36,261 nucleotides of DNA, taken from a bacterium (GTDB taxonomy: Bacteria; Patescibacteriota; Saccharimonadia; Saccharimonadales; UBA4665). A program made the translations under genes and the position numbers. How positions within the stretch are numbered: position 1 is the stretch's first letter; each line of letters opens with the position of its first letter. Shown here one piece after another: positions 9,920 through 22,114 of this stretch. Where the stretch lies: positions 1-36,261 of the forward strand of contig JAJYIP010000003.1 in assembly GCA_021790005.1 (NCBI GenBank). The letters are read 5' to 3'. Under the pieces are notes generated by a model. That model saw only the letters and a list, made by a program, of their open reading frames with translations. It was not told the origin of the DNA and made no database searches.

Positions 9920-11005
9920 TTGACTAATATAAATAAGGAAGTCATGGTGGCAAACGCGGGAAGCGCGGATCAAAATAAACAACTCGCACAGCCTGAGGCC
10001 GAGACACTTAAGCCCAGGGACGACAATGTCAATGTCGAAACGAAGCCAGTTGAACACGAAACCAGCCGCCAAAAAATCGACCAGACCGAGTCCAGACGAC
10101 GTCGATTCACCTATCGGCCGAGCCATAAGGCAACATTTATAGGCCTGGGTGTCGTCATTGCTATTCTGGCTATTAATGCCATAATCTTGGGATTTGTTAT
10201 AAAGGGGTCAGGATCAAGTTCTAAACCTATCAGCCAAGGAGTAGCTATTAGTCCCGGCGTACTGAGCAAGCTGGGCGTCAATGACACCCAGATCGGCAAT
10301 GCCAATGAAACTCTAATCGTCGATCCGTCCGCCCAGTTCAATTCCAAACTCAGCGTGGCCGGCAATGTCAGTATTGGCGGCCAGCTCAACCTAAACTCAA
10401 CGCTCAGCACCACAGCAGCTAGTTTAGGGCAGATTAAAGCGGGGAGTGAAACTGTTAATCAAATCAGCATTAATGGCAACGCTACGACGGCCAATTTAAG
10501 CGTTACAGGCAATCTGGGAGTTGGCGGTACTGCCCAATTCCAAAACAGCCTGGATGTTGCGCAGATTTTAAGTGTTGCCGGTAGCGCCGCAGTGGCCAAC
10601 AATTTATCGGTCGGCAACAACCTGACGGCTAAAAACATTTCTACCAACAATCTGACACTAGCCGGCAACCTGGTATTTGGTAACCATCTTATCAGCTCCG
10701 GCGGCACACCGTCGGTTGGACCAGGCGGACCGGCCCTGGGCAATCAAGGTTCAGTCAGTATTAATGGTGACGACTCGGCCGGCACCATTAGTGTTAACGT
10801 AGGCGCCAACGCCAGTAGCGCAGGACCATTGATTAGTCTGGCTTTTACTTCTCAATACACATCCGTGCCCAGAGTTGTCATTACGGCCATTGGCAGTCCG
10901 GTTAACTTCTATCTATACTCTGTTTCAACTGGCGGCTTCACTGTTGCCACTAGCTCAGTTCTGTCTTATAGCCATTTCTATATCGACTATATTGTTGAAC
11001 AGTAA
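9920..11005 (+). CDS. Single-TM surface protein with beta-helix-like repeats and a lectin-like C-terminal domain
   Basis: Charged cytoplasmic N-terminus, TM (ATFIGLGVVIAILAINAIILGFVI), repeats of the type NLSVTGNLGVGGTAQFQNSLDV / SVAGNVSIGGQLNLNSTL, C-terminal SLAFTSQYTSVPRVVITAIGS..VNFYLYSVSTGGFTVATSSV. The listed start is TTG; ATG at 9944 is an alternative. Confidence 0.7.
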   Translation: MTNINKEVMVANAGSADQNKQLAQPEAETLKPRDDNVNVETKPVEHETSRQKIDQTESRRRRFTYRPSHKATFIGLGVVIAILAINAIILGFVIKGSGSSSKPISQGVAISPGVLSKLGVNDTQIGNANETLIVDPSAQFNSKLSVAGNVSIGGQLNLNSTLSTTAASLGQIKAGSETVNQISINGNATTANLSVTGNLGVGGTAQFQNSLDVAQILSVAGSAAVANNLSVGNNLTAKNISTNNLTLAGNLVFGNHLISSGGTPSVGPGGPALGNQGSVSINGDDSAGTISVNVGANASSAGPLISLAFTSQYTSVPRVVITAIGSPVNFYLYSVSTGGFTVATSSVLSYSHFYIDYIVEQ

Positions 11006-11006
11006 A

Positions 11007-11263
11007 TCAAATATTTAAAAACAGCAGGACTTGGTCTTCTTTAACTGTGACAATACCGTTACTGATAGGTATGTTTATTTCTTCACCGTCAGTCTCAATC
11101 ACCACCGCTCCCGGGTTAATGATGGAAAAGAAATCGGCGTGGCCGGGCAAAATATCAAAACGGCCGACTTTATTGGTTGCCGAAACTGAGCTGGCGAGAC
11201 CTTCGTAATAGAGTTCAAAGGGAGCTCTGGCCTGAACATGCAATACCGCCGTCTCATCCTTCA

Positions 11264-11264
<1 letters not shown>
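11007..11264 (-). CDS. atpC: F1-ATPase epsilon subunit (short, N-terminal domain only)
   Basis: NKVGRFDILPGHADFFSIINPG motif; position directly after beta. Confidence 0.85.
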
Positions 11265-13529
<2,265 letters not shown>

Positions 13530-14959
13530 TTTTATCGGCGACAGCCTCGGCTTTGGGCTTTAGCGAATGCTTTTTAAGCAGTTCAGCTTCCAGACGGTCG
13601 AAGTCCTTGTCATCCTTAATTTCATGCGAACGTTTTTTAACCGACTCTTTTAGTCCCTTGATGTCCATATCTGTTTCGGCATTACCAAGCAAAACGGTTT
13701 CAAGGGCCAACTGTTGTTCGACTAAAGTGTAAAGCTCTTCCGGGCGCTGCTGTAAAATTGCATAGAGTTGTTGCCCAAGTTTAAGGTCGGTAGCCGATTC
13801 TTTGGAAAGATTGGAACCAAAGTGAGCAAATTCTTCCGCCCGGTGATAGGCTGCCAGCTTCTGAAACAAAGTACCGGATAAGCGCTTTTGCCGGACAGTC
13901 TGAGCTTGACCGCCAACACGGGAAACCGACAAACCGGCGTTAACGGCCGGACGAATACCTTGACGAAAAATATTAAGATCAAAAATAATCTGTCCGTCGG
14001 TAATCGACATAATGGCAGTCGACAGATAGGCTGTTATATCGTCATTCGGCGTAATTACTACCGGCAACGCTGTCAGTGTTTTCTTGCTATCGAGCAATTT
14101 ACCAGCCCGCTCAAGCAGAGAGGAATGAGCATAGAACATATCCCCAGGATACGAATCCCGGCCCGGATCAACTTCTTGGATTAAAGACAGCTGACGATAA
14201 GCCTCGGCGTGACTGGACAGATCGTCGTAAACAATTACTACATCCTGCCCGCCGTACCAAAGGCTCTCTGCCATAGCGCAAGCCGTGTAGGGTGCCAAAT
14301 AAGATAGTGTTAGTGAGTCAAAGATGTCCGCGACCACAACAATGGTATGCTTCATGGCTCCGGATCTCTCCAGATTGTTCAATAGCGACTCGACATCAAC
14401 CTTACGTTTACCGATCATGGCATAAATCACTATCCGATCGCTACCAGATTGATTGGCGCTCAACTGGCTTAAAAAAGTACTTTTACCGGACTTACCATCT
14501 CCTAGGATGGCGATCCGTTGACCTAAGACAATCGGAAAGAACATATCTACAGCTGCCACGCCGCTGGCTAATTGTTCATTTAACATGCTTCTGGCCATAA
14601 TACCGGGTGCCTGATTGAAAATGCCAGATTTGTCTTTGGCACGCAGCGGACCCTTGCCATCAATCGGCTCGCCCATCGGATTAAGCACCCGACCGATGAG
14701 TTCCTTGCCGACCGGTACCTGCACCGTATCGTCAGCCACTACTGCCAAAGTACCAGGCATGATACGTTCGGAATCCATATTGAACAAGATCACCTTGTCG
14801 TTATAGGCTTCACGCACCAAACCCCGTTGACCATCTTCAAACAAAACTAACGATCCCAGCCTAACGCCCTCAAGACCCTTGACCTCGATTAAGAAACTAT
14901 TAGTGGCAACGACTTCACCGGTTAGATTATCCGCTTCGACCAGTTTCTGAAATTTATGG

Positions 14960-15475
14960 TTATCGAACACTGCTAAAAGCCTCCGCTAGCTTTTCCCGAC
15001 TCTCCATCAGACGACTACGAAATGACCAGTCATAAGTTCGACTACCCAGATTAACTACCATACCGCCCAAAATAGAGGCGTTATATCTGAAATCTATTAA
15101 AAGCGTAGGCGAGATATTGTCCCGGCACCAGCCGGCCAGCTTGTGCTTAACCGCGCCGCTTGGCATGGCGGCCAGAGTAATCCTGACTCTTGGCATGGCC
15201 TTAAATTGCGCATTAAGTTCTTTTAAAAGCTCATCGATCATATTGGCCGTTAACTTACCCGGTTTGGCAGCCTGCTCGAGCATGTCCGCCGCTGCGTCGC
15301 TCAGCATAGGTCGACCGGTAGCTTGCTGGTTTGTTATATGCATTTTAATTTCATTATGCCTAAACCATTTTGCATATACGGCAATTTCGTTCATAAGGGC
15401 CTTGAGGTCTTCCGAAGAAACGATATCCGAGCTAAGTTTAAGCTTCATTATTAATGGCCTGTTTAAATTCATCAT
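14960..15475 (-). CDS. atpH: F-type ATPase delta subunit
   Basis: C-terminal ASILGGMVVNLGSRTYDWSFRSRLMESREKLA resembles the delta C-terminus; operon position. Actual start may be the internal Met near 15448. Confidence 0.7.
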   Translation of the reverse strand: MMNLNRPLIMKLKLSSDIVSSEDLKALMNEIAVYAKWFRHNEIKMHITNQQATGRPMLSDAAADMLEQAAKPGKLTANMIDELLKELNAQFKAMPRVRITLAAMPSGAVKHKLAGWCRDNISPTLLIDFRYNASILGGMVVNLGSRTYDWSFRSRLMESREKLAEAFSSVR

Positions 15476-16049
15476 TATGCTCTTCTAATAGTGACACAAG
15501 GTAGTCGGACTGAGCGCCAAGGTCAACGTCATGCTGCAATGCCTCCATTAAAAACGACATGATTACGTCATACAACTTATTATCTATAACCGACACTAAT
15601 TGCTGTTTTTCTGCCTCGACATCTTCGGCCACCTGACGCTTGAGATCTTCTCGGTATTGGTCCGTATCTTGACGGGTTTGACTAATCTCAGTCTCGGTTT
15701 GCTGCTTATAGTCTTTGAGCATATTTTGCATATCCTGCAGTTCTTTAGTAATTATGTCAGCTGCCAGTTTTTTGATTGTGACATTGATACGCTCGCCCGT
15801 CATAGACAATTCGTGCTCAAGCTGACCGGCTGACTTATCCAAAACCCGGCTAAACTGTTCACTCGATCTCTCAAGCAGTTTTTCCCGCATCGCTTCCGGC
15901 AATTTGTACTGACCATTAGCAGGCAGACTGCGTTTAGGATCTGGCTTGACCGGCCGAAAATGTGCATAAGCGTGTCGGACAGCCACTGCGGCAAGGACTC
16001 CAATTACGAAAACATCTACGTATAAAAAGATTTGCAGCGTCCAGTTCAT
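15438..16049 (-). CDS. atpF: F-type ATPase b subunit-like protein (TM plus long coiled coil)
   Basis: One N-terminal TM followed by a long charged helical region; upstream of delta in the operon. Confidence 0.65.
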   Translation of the reverse strand: MNWTLQIFLYVDVFVIGVLAAVAVRHAYAHFRPVKPDPKRSLPANGQYKLPEAMREKLLERSSEQFSRVLDKSAGQLEHELSMTGERINVTIKKLAADIITKELQDMQNMLKDYKQQTETEISQTRQDTDQYREDLKRQVAEDVEAEKQQLVSVIDNKLYDVIMSFLMEALQHDVDLGAQSDYLVSLLEEHNDEFKQAINNEA

Positions 16050-16882
16050 TAGCTAACCCTCGTTAAAATTAAATACATGGCGACAATAGCCACCGAAACT
16101 ATGATTACAACCAAAGAAGACAGTTGGATAACATTTCTATAAACTGCCGCTTGTGCCATCGGATTGCGTCCAACCGATATGATACTGCCATGGATAAGAG
16201 AATATATAATACTGACAACCGCTATTAGTGTCAGGACAAAAATGACTAGAGTGACAATGATCGGTAAGGTCTTAACCGGTTTGCCGGCAATGGCGTCAGC
16301 CAGATTTTGAATCGACTGCGGAATAAGGGTCTTAACCGGACGTTTGGTATAATAGCCAACACTCACGAGCACTGGTACGCTACCAATATTAACCGTTTGC
16401 TTGGCACCATTAACGCTAACGATCTGTTGGCTGGCAGTAGCGTTAGGAAAGCTGGACTGAGCTGATCCGATAACTTCACCGTTATCTGTCGCCAGCATGC
16501 CCACGCCCGTAATAGGCGAAGCGGCTATAGAGTCGCCGGCTGTTATCTTGCCATTAATGTCCGAAACCAGCACATTATCCAGACCCGATGTTGCCACCTG
16601 AACCTGACCGGATCCAGACGTTAAAGAAACCTGGGCGTTATTGCTGGCAATGACTACTCCGAGCAAACTGTTAGCATTACTGAGATCCGACATCACGACA
16701 TTCGAATTGGATAGTTTAGATATGCTAACGATCGCCCCGGAAGGTATCGTCTGATTAGTGCTATAGCCCTGCGTAATGACCGGATCGGCATGAGCCGTCA
16801 CAATAATAAGAAATGCTACTAACAGACCGGCAAGCAGTCCGGTTATAGGGTTGAAATAGTTTGATCTCTTTAAAATACCCAC
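16049..16882 (-). CDS. Secreted/membrane protein with extracytoplasmic beta-domain and C-terminal c-subunit-like hairpin
   Basis: Signal peptide, beta-rich domain (VLVSDINGKITAGDSIAASPITGVGMLATDNGEVIGSAQSSF), then two or more TMs with a GRNP loop: IIYSLIHGSIISVGRNPMAQAAVYRNVIQLSSLVVIIVSVAIVAMYLILTRVS. Abuts the b subunit start at 16049. Confidence 0.6.
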   Translation of the reverse strand: MGILKRSNYFNPITGLLAGLLVAFLIIVTAHADPVITQGYSTNQTIPSGAIVSISKLSNSNVVMSDLSNANSLLGVVIASNNAQVSLTSGSGQVQVATSGLDNVLVSDINGKITAGDSIAASPITGVGMLATDNGEVIGSAQSSFPNATASQQIVSVNGAKQTVNIGSVPVLVSVGYYTKRPVKTLIPQSIQNLADAIAGKPVKTLPIIVTLVIFVLTLIAVVSIIYSLIHGSIISVGRNPMAQAAVYRNVIQLSSLVVIIVSVAIVAMYLILTRVS

Positions 16883-16985
16883 GCCTTTGTTTTTTTGACC
16901 ATCTATTTAGCATGAATTGCTAATTAAGCCATATTATACAAAACGCTAGCGTTAAATCCCATAGAGAGAGTTGTTTATTCTCTTA

Positions 16986-17072
16986 TGGTGCGCGGAGCGG
17001 GAATCGAACCCGCACGCCCTATTGGGCAACAGATTTTAAGTCTGTCTCGGCTACCAGTTACGACATCCGCGC
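16986..17072 (-). tRNA. tRNA-Leu(UAA), CCA encoded
   Basis: Minus strand GCGCGGATGTCGTAACTGGTAGCCGAGACAGACTTAAAATCTGTTGCCCAATAGGGCGTGCGGGTTCGATTCCCGCTCCGCGCACCA: acceptor stem, class II variable arm, TAA anticodon, TTCGATT T-loop. Confidence 0.95.
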
Positions 17073-17091
17073 TTAAAACAACGATCTTACT

Positions 17092-17165
17092 TGGAGGCGC
17101 CGACCAGAATTGAACTGGCATAAAAGGTTTTGCAGACCTCTGCGTAACCACTCCGCCACAGCGCC
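17092..17165 (-). tRNA. tRNA-Cys(GCA), CCA encoded
   Basis: Minus strand GGCGCTGTGGCGGAGTGGTTACGCAGAGGTCTGCAAAACCTTTTATGCCAGTTCAATTCTGGTCGGCGCCTCCA; GCA anticodon, complementary acceptor stem. Confidence 0.94.
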
Positions 17166-17214
17166 GACCTTAAGATCTAGATTAGTATAGCGTATTAACC
17201 CTGTTATATTCCAG

Positions 17215-18702
17215 TTAGGCTTGATGAATTCTTGTTCCCAGCCAGCGATAGGCAGATAATAGCGCCGCTATTACCATGACAATCGTTAGAGAATAGAAAG
17301 CTTTATGCAAACCATCAGTAAATACCTGGGCTAATTGGCCACTTAGGTTGGCTGAGCCGACAAAGATAGCAAAAGCCAGATGCTTAGATATTGCACTTGA
17401 AGCTATAACAATCGCGATAGAAAACGAAAATACCATCCCGATATTTGCAAAAGTCCTCAGCATGCCCGAGGCTAAACCAAACATTGACTGAGGTGCCGCT
17501 TTCATGACGGCTGCATTGTTAGCCGGGAAAAACGAGCTCGACCCGATTCCATTAATAACACTAGCTAATACCACGACCCAAAGCGCAGTGCTCATACCTA
17601 GATGGGCATAAATCAAAAGAGCGATTACTTGAATCGCCAAACCGGCGGTCGCGGGCAATACCGGGCCCTTTTTATCCGCCAACCGGCCGGCGAACGGCCC
17701 GATTACCGAACCTATGACGTATCCAGGTACAAGCAGTAATGAAGCATGGATCGGCGTTAAGCCACGCGGACCCTGTAAATACATGATCACTAAAAACAAA
17801 ACCGCAAAATTAGCTAGTCCCTGAAACAGTGCCGCTAACAGTGTAGGAGTAAAGGTCGGTACCTTAAACAGTGAGAAATGCAGCATCGGCTCTTTTTGGT
17901 TTCTTTCGATAAAATAAAATGCTGCCAATAATACCAGGCCACCTATAAAATACGCCACGATGGAGGCACTTAGTGATTCGCTCGCAAGCCTAGTTACAGC
18001 CCAGAGCAAACTAAATATGCCAATGCCGAGCGTAACCATACCGAGCCAGTCGACTTTGTGCGGTATCTTAACCGAGCGTTGGTGTAAGGCCTTAAGCGCT
18101 AAACCGATAGCCGCTAAACCAATCGGTACGTTAATCCAGAATATCCAACGCCAGGAGAAATAAGTCACAATTAGTCCACCAAGAACAATACCAAGTACGG
18201 CGCCCATGCTCCAACCGATAGCATTGTAACCATAGGCCTTGCCGCGTTCTTGAGGAGGATACAGTCCGGCAACAATGGCGCCACTATTAGCAGACACAAA
18301 GGCTCCACCAACTCCCTGCAATAACCGGAAGACGATAATCGACAACTCATTCCACGACAAAGCACAAGCTATCGATCCGACCACAAACACCAAAAAGCCA
18401 GCTTCATACATTCTGACCCGACCAAACATGTCGCCCAATTTGCCAACCTGGGTAGCCAGTATGGTAATAACCAGCAAATAGCCGATGACAACCCAAATAA
18501 CAGATGCCAGTCCGACTTTAAGACCTTTCTCTATTTCCGGCAGGGCCAAGACAACAATCGTCGTGTCGATAGCGGTAATCAACACTCCAGTCATAACAAC
18601 AATCATAGCCAGGCCACGATGCTTGGCGATTTCTGAGTGATACTCATTCATATTATTGGACACACCTGTCATTTCAGTGATCAGTATAGCACCGACAAAC
18701 AC
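17215..18702 (-). CDS. MFS drug exporter, DHA2 (EmrB/QacA-like) family
   Basis: LDTTIV-like motif (ITAIDTTIVVLALPEIE), GDMFGRVRMYEAGF, LLQGVGGAFVSANSGAIV, many TMs. Confidence 0.88.
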   Translation of the reverse strand: MFVGAILITEMTGVSNNMNEYHSEIAKHRGLAMIVVMTGVLITAIDTTIVVLALPEIEKGLKVGLASVIWVVIGYLLVITILATQVGKLGDMFGRVRMYEAGFLVFVVGSIACALSWNELSIIVFRLLQGVGGAFVSANSGAIVAGLYPPQERGKAYGYNAIGWSMGAVLGIVLGGLIVTYFSWRWIFWINVPIGLAAIGLALKALHQRSVKIPHKVDWLGMVTLGIGIFSLLWAVTRLASESLSASIVAYFIGGLVLLAAFYFIERNQKEPMLHFSLFKVPTFTPTLLAALFQGLANFAVLFLVIMYLQGPRGLTPIHASLLLVPGYVIGSVIGPFAGRLADKKGPVLPATAGLAIQVIALLIYAHLGMSTALWVVVLASVINGIGSSSFFPANNAAVMKAAPQSMFGLASGMLRTFANIGMVFSFSIAIVIASSAISKHLAFAIFVGSANLSGQLAQVFTDGLHKAFYSLTIVMVIAALLSAYRWLGTRIHQA

Positions 18703-18711
18703 TAGTATTAA

Positions 18712-19029
18712 TTATTTGTATGATCGAACTGAATCCTGAAGTTGGGCCAACAAAAGTCCGGACTGAACATTATTCACGACGTTAGCTCCGGCACTCACAT
18801 TTGTTTTTAACAAAACGGGGTTATGACTGTTTAGACTGACGCTCATACCGTTACCGTTTGCCCGAAACGAGAGGTTTGAACTCATTAAAGATTGATCAGC
18901 TAATTGCCAAGCGAGCGAAAAACCACCACGCATCGCTACTGCAGTAAAGGACACGACCATAAAAAGCATGGCTATTCCCAAAAGCACCGGCATGACGGAT
19001 AAGCGCACATTCTTTACTTCCATTGCCAA
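18712..19029 (-). CDS. Hypothetical single-TM protein
   Basis: Open ORF overlapping the upstream gene by 16 nt on the same strand; one N-terminal TM. Confidence 0.5.
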   Translation of the reverse strand: MAMEVKNVRLSVMPVLLGIAMLFMVVSFTAVAMRGGFSLAWQLADQSLMSSNLSFRANGNGMSVSLNSHNPVLLKTNVSAGANVVNNVQSGLLLAQLQDSVRSYK

Positions 19030-19871
19030 TCCTGTTCCAGTGGCCCAAAACTGGGCACATGTATAGTCCTAATTGCCCGACCGACTATAAAGACGTTATC
19101 GTGAGCATAGGTTTGATGCAAAACCATCGCAAATATGCCCCGGGTATTTTGGACTGCGTTATTGGCATAGACTATATAAGCCTGGCTACCAGCAAAAGTA
19201 CCAGGCTGACCAGACACGTAAGTACCGCCGGATTTAGGGATCGCTTGCGAGAAGACCTGCTGGGCTACGCTATTGAGATTGGCGCCAGAAATGTTAGGAT
19301 TGTTAACTGCACTAACACTAAACTCTTCAATTCCCGAAGAGGCATCAAAATTACAGCTATTACTATTACCCGAAACACTATGCAATCCCGAATCAATCTT
19401 AACGTTATAGCACGGCGTACTAATACCAACCAGCTGGCTAGTTGAAGATATTCTGCCCTGAGCCAAACTCAACGATTGACTCTGAGACAAGGCATACCCC
19501 CAAATGGATATTCCGGCCAGCAGTCCAATGACGGAAATAATGACAGCAATAAGACTTAGGGAGTGTTTGTATTTTGATCGTCCTATGGTACTAAGCACTA
19601 GACCGGCGCTGGCCAGCGCTAGTGACACTATAGGCATAAATAATGCTGCAACCGTGGCGGCGACACCTAAAAAAAGTCCGATGATAGATAAAAGCTCACC
19701 TCTGCGGGCAGTATCGCTTAACGCCTCGCGAGCGTAAGCCGGCAAGACTCCAGCACTGGCCAATGCCAGACTACCGCTTAATAGCGGTGAACCAATCTGC
19801 GCCTGTCCACAATTGCCGCAAAAAGCTGCATCACTTTCTACTGGCAAGCCACAATTTATACAGTCACGCAT
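19014..19871 (-). CDS. Zinc-ribbon membrane protein
   Basis: N-terminal CINCGLPVESDAAFCGNCGQ zinc ribbon followed by TM segments. Confidence 0.7.
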   Translation of the reverse strand: MRDCINCGLPVESDAAFCGNCGQAQIGSPLLSGSLALASAGVLPAYAREALSDTARRGELLSIIGLFLGVAATVAALFMPIVSLALASAGLVLSTIGRSKYKHSLSLIAVIISVIGLLAGISIWGYALSQSQSLSLAQGRISSTSQLVGISTPCYNVKIDSGLHSVSGNSNSCNFDASSGIEEFSVSAVNNPNISGANLNSVAQQVFSQAIPKSGGTYVSGQPGTFAGSQAYIVYANNAVQNTRGIFAMVLHQTYAHDNVFIVGRAIRTIHVPSFGPLEQDWQWK

Positions 19872-19895
19872 CGATACTACTCATGTTAGATTAAT

Positions 19896-20669
19896 TTAAG
19901 CATGAGCTCCGCAGTGAGTGCAAAATAAACCATGCTGGGAGTTAATGACGCCGCAGTGGCGACAGTAATTATTGTTACCCACAACCGCTAGACCATCTTG
20001 CCTGTCAAGTTGTTTGGCTCGAAAGAAGAATATAAACAATCCGACGGCCAGCATGACCGTGATCAAGACTGACATAAGTGTCAGGTATGGATTTAAAGAG
20101 AATAGGCCAAAGTCATAAAAGCCATGCAAGACTATAGCGGCCAATAAAGCTAGGCCGGTCTTAACTAGCGACTCATTATCAACTTTCGCTCGACTCAAAA
20201 AATATCCCACCATAACGGTAGTAGAAGCATGAAATATGGGATCAAGCAACAAGCGCTGCAGTCCGGTCGTGGCGCCAAACTCAATGCTATAAAGAATATT
20301 TTCTGGAATACCAAACGCTAGGCCGGCAATAGCAAAAAATATAATTCCATCAACATGGCTACGAAAAAATTTGCGCTTATATACCAACAAGGCTGTAGGC
20401 AGAAACTTGGCGCACTCCTCGATTGCACCAACCCCGAGACTGGCCCGCAAAATAACATAATATGGCTGATGCACTACCAGTGACAAGTCTTTGGCTGGAA
20501 TCAACCAGCCTTCTAAAAAGACGGCTGCGATCATACCGGCAATACCAAGTCCAAATACCGCCCAAAGATAACCTACGGGCTCTTTCTTGCCCTGATCATA
20601 CTTCAGTAAGTACCATGTTAAAGCTGCTCCCAGTAACAAAAAACTGCTAATAACGGCAACTAATACCAT
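19896..20669 (-). CDS. PrsW-like intramembrane metalloprotease with C-terminal zinc ribbon
   Basis: GAIEECAKFLPTALLV, HVDGIIFFAIAGLAFGIPENILYS, LLDPIFHAS, HGFYDFGL; C-terminal CRHCGVINSQHGLFCTHCGAHA. Confidence 0.82.
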   Translation of the reverse strand: MVLVAVISSFLLLGAALTWYLLKYDQGKKEPVGYLWAVFGLGIAGMIAAVFLEGWLIPAKDLSLVVHQPYYVILRASLGVGAIEECAKFLPTALLVYKRKFFRSHVDGIIFFAIAGLAFGIPENILYSIEFGATTGLQRLLLDPIFHASTTVMVGYFLSRAKVDNESLVKTGLALLAAIVLHGFYDFGLFSLNPYLTLMSVLITVMLAVGLFIFFFRAKQLDRQDGLAVVGNNNYCRHCGVINSQHGLFCTHCGAHA

Positions 20670-20702
20670 GCCGTCTATTTAATCATATGAAGCTTATGCT
20701 AG

Positions 20703-21119
20703 CTAAATCTGGCACCCTTGACAATAACCCCTAACCTCAACCTGGTGACTCTTAGGACGAAAGTTATTGGTTTTAGAAATAGCAGCAATATATTGCTCAA
20801 GCTTATTGGCGCTAATATCTGAAATACTGCCGCAGCTTATACAAACCAGATGATGATGATGGGCTATCAGGCTGTCACTTAATTCCAAACTATACTTAAA
20901 TCCGTTAGTAAGCCGCTGCAACATGCCGATACTCTCAAACAATTTAACGTTACGGTAAACACTGGCGCGATCAAGCGTACCCTCTAATCCCATTAATAGA
21001 TCATGCATCGTCAATGGCCCATGGCTGAGCAAATAGTCAAAAACTTGGATTCTAGACTTAGTCAGACTGAGTCTGTTAATTTTCAGCTGTTTAGTTAAAT
21101 TGATATGACCACTATCCAT
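20703..21119 (-). CDS. Fur-family transcriptional regulator
   Basis: LTKSRIQVFDYLLSHGPLTMHDLL, DRASVYRNVKLFESIGMLQRL, HHHHLVCISCGSISDI. The track starts at a TTG (21155); the ATG at 21119 is preferred because it leaves the inverted repeat outside the CDS. Confidence 0.85.
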   Translation of the reverse strand: MDSGHINLTKQLKINRLSLTKSRIQVFDYLLSHGPLTMHDLLMGLEGTLDRASVYRNVKLFESIGMLQRLTNGFKYSLELSDSLIAHHHHLVCISCGSISDISANKLEQYIAAISKTNNFRPKSHQVEVRGYCQGCQI

Positions 21120-21191
21120 ATTGCAAATATAACATTTTTTGCGACTTTTTTGCAATAATACTAACCATGTAGCAATATATTTAGTAAGCTA
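21120..21191. promoter_or_regulatory. Candidate Fur-family operator / divergent promoter
   Basis: Inverted repeat ATTGCAAA (21120-21127) ... TTTGCAAT (21149-21156), with a further TTGCGA and AGCAAT between regulator and transporter. Confidence 0.45.
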
Positions 21192-22085
21192 ATGTTTGCG
21201 TATACTTTCGCTCTTAACCTCTGGAATCCATCCCACGTCTTAGGCTGGGCTTCGATTGTTATTATGTCAATCGTACTTGGCATGGTGCATGGCATCACTC
21301 CCGACGAACATACCTGGCCAATAACTTTCAGCTATGCCGTTGGCAGCTATTCAACCAAAAAAGGTTTTCGTTCCGGCTTAATCTTTTCCCTGTCTTTCGC
21401 GGTGCAACGTGCCATTGCCAGCGAACTAGCCTTTCTTGGCCTCTACAAGCTATATGAAATTGGTTGGCTTAACTACGTTATTTACATTGTGGTCGGTGCA
21501 TTAATGGCGGCTTCTGGTCTGTTTATTGTTAAACGGAGATCAATTCTGCATTTTGATCTTCCCTTTCTCAAACAACATCATCAAGAAGACAAGGATAACC
21601 AGGTCTGGCTCAATGATCCTAAGCCATGGATGCCGGCAGTACATGGTTTTGTTGCCGGTTGGGGATTTGGTGCATTTGCTTTAATACTCTATACCGTATT
21701 GGCACCAGCCACCCATTCACTAGCCTTCGCTTGGGTTCCGGGGGCACTATTCGGACTGGGGACTATGATAATGCAAATGATAGCCGGCGGACTTTTCGGA
21801 TCCATGGCCCAACACTGGGGCCTTAATGAAGCGGCCATACGTCGCGTATCTCTCAAAACTGCCGGCAATACGCTAACCTGGGGAGGCTTGGCCTTTGTAC
21901 TCGGCGGTAGCATCAGTCTTTTGGTGCCTTCGATTGATAATATCGGCATATCTACCGGCATTCACATCCACAATCTGCACAATATCGGGCTGCCTTTGAT
22001 ACTGGTTATTTTTAGCGTTCTAATCGTCGGACTAACTACCATGGTTGTTGAGATCAAAAAAGCGATAGCTCAAACTCACTACTAA
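21192..22085 (+). CDS. NiCoT/HoxN-like divalent metal transporter
   Basis: Polytopic; GMVHGITPDEHTWPITFSYAVG resembles the NiCoT H-x4-D-H signature; divergent from a Fur-family gene. Confidence 0.6.
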   Translation: MFAYTFALNLWNPSHVLGWASIVIMSIVLGMVHGITPDEHTWPITFSYAVGSYSTKKGFRSGLIFSLSFAVQRAIASELAFLGLYKLYEIGWLNYVIYIVVGALMAASGLFIVKRRSILHFDLPFLKQHHQEDKDNQVWLNDPKPWMPAVHGFVAGWGFGAFALILYTVLAPATHSLAFAWVPGALFGLGTMIMQMIAGGLFGSMAQHWGLNEAAIRRVSLKTAGNTLTWGGLAFVLGGSISLLVPSIDNIGISTGIHIHNLHNIGLPLILVIFSVLIVGLTTMVVEIKKAIAQTHY

Positions 22086-22114
22086 CGATTGTGCTTGCTA
22101 TGACGGTAGCTTTT

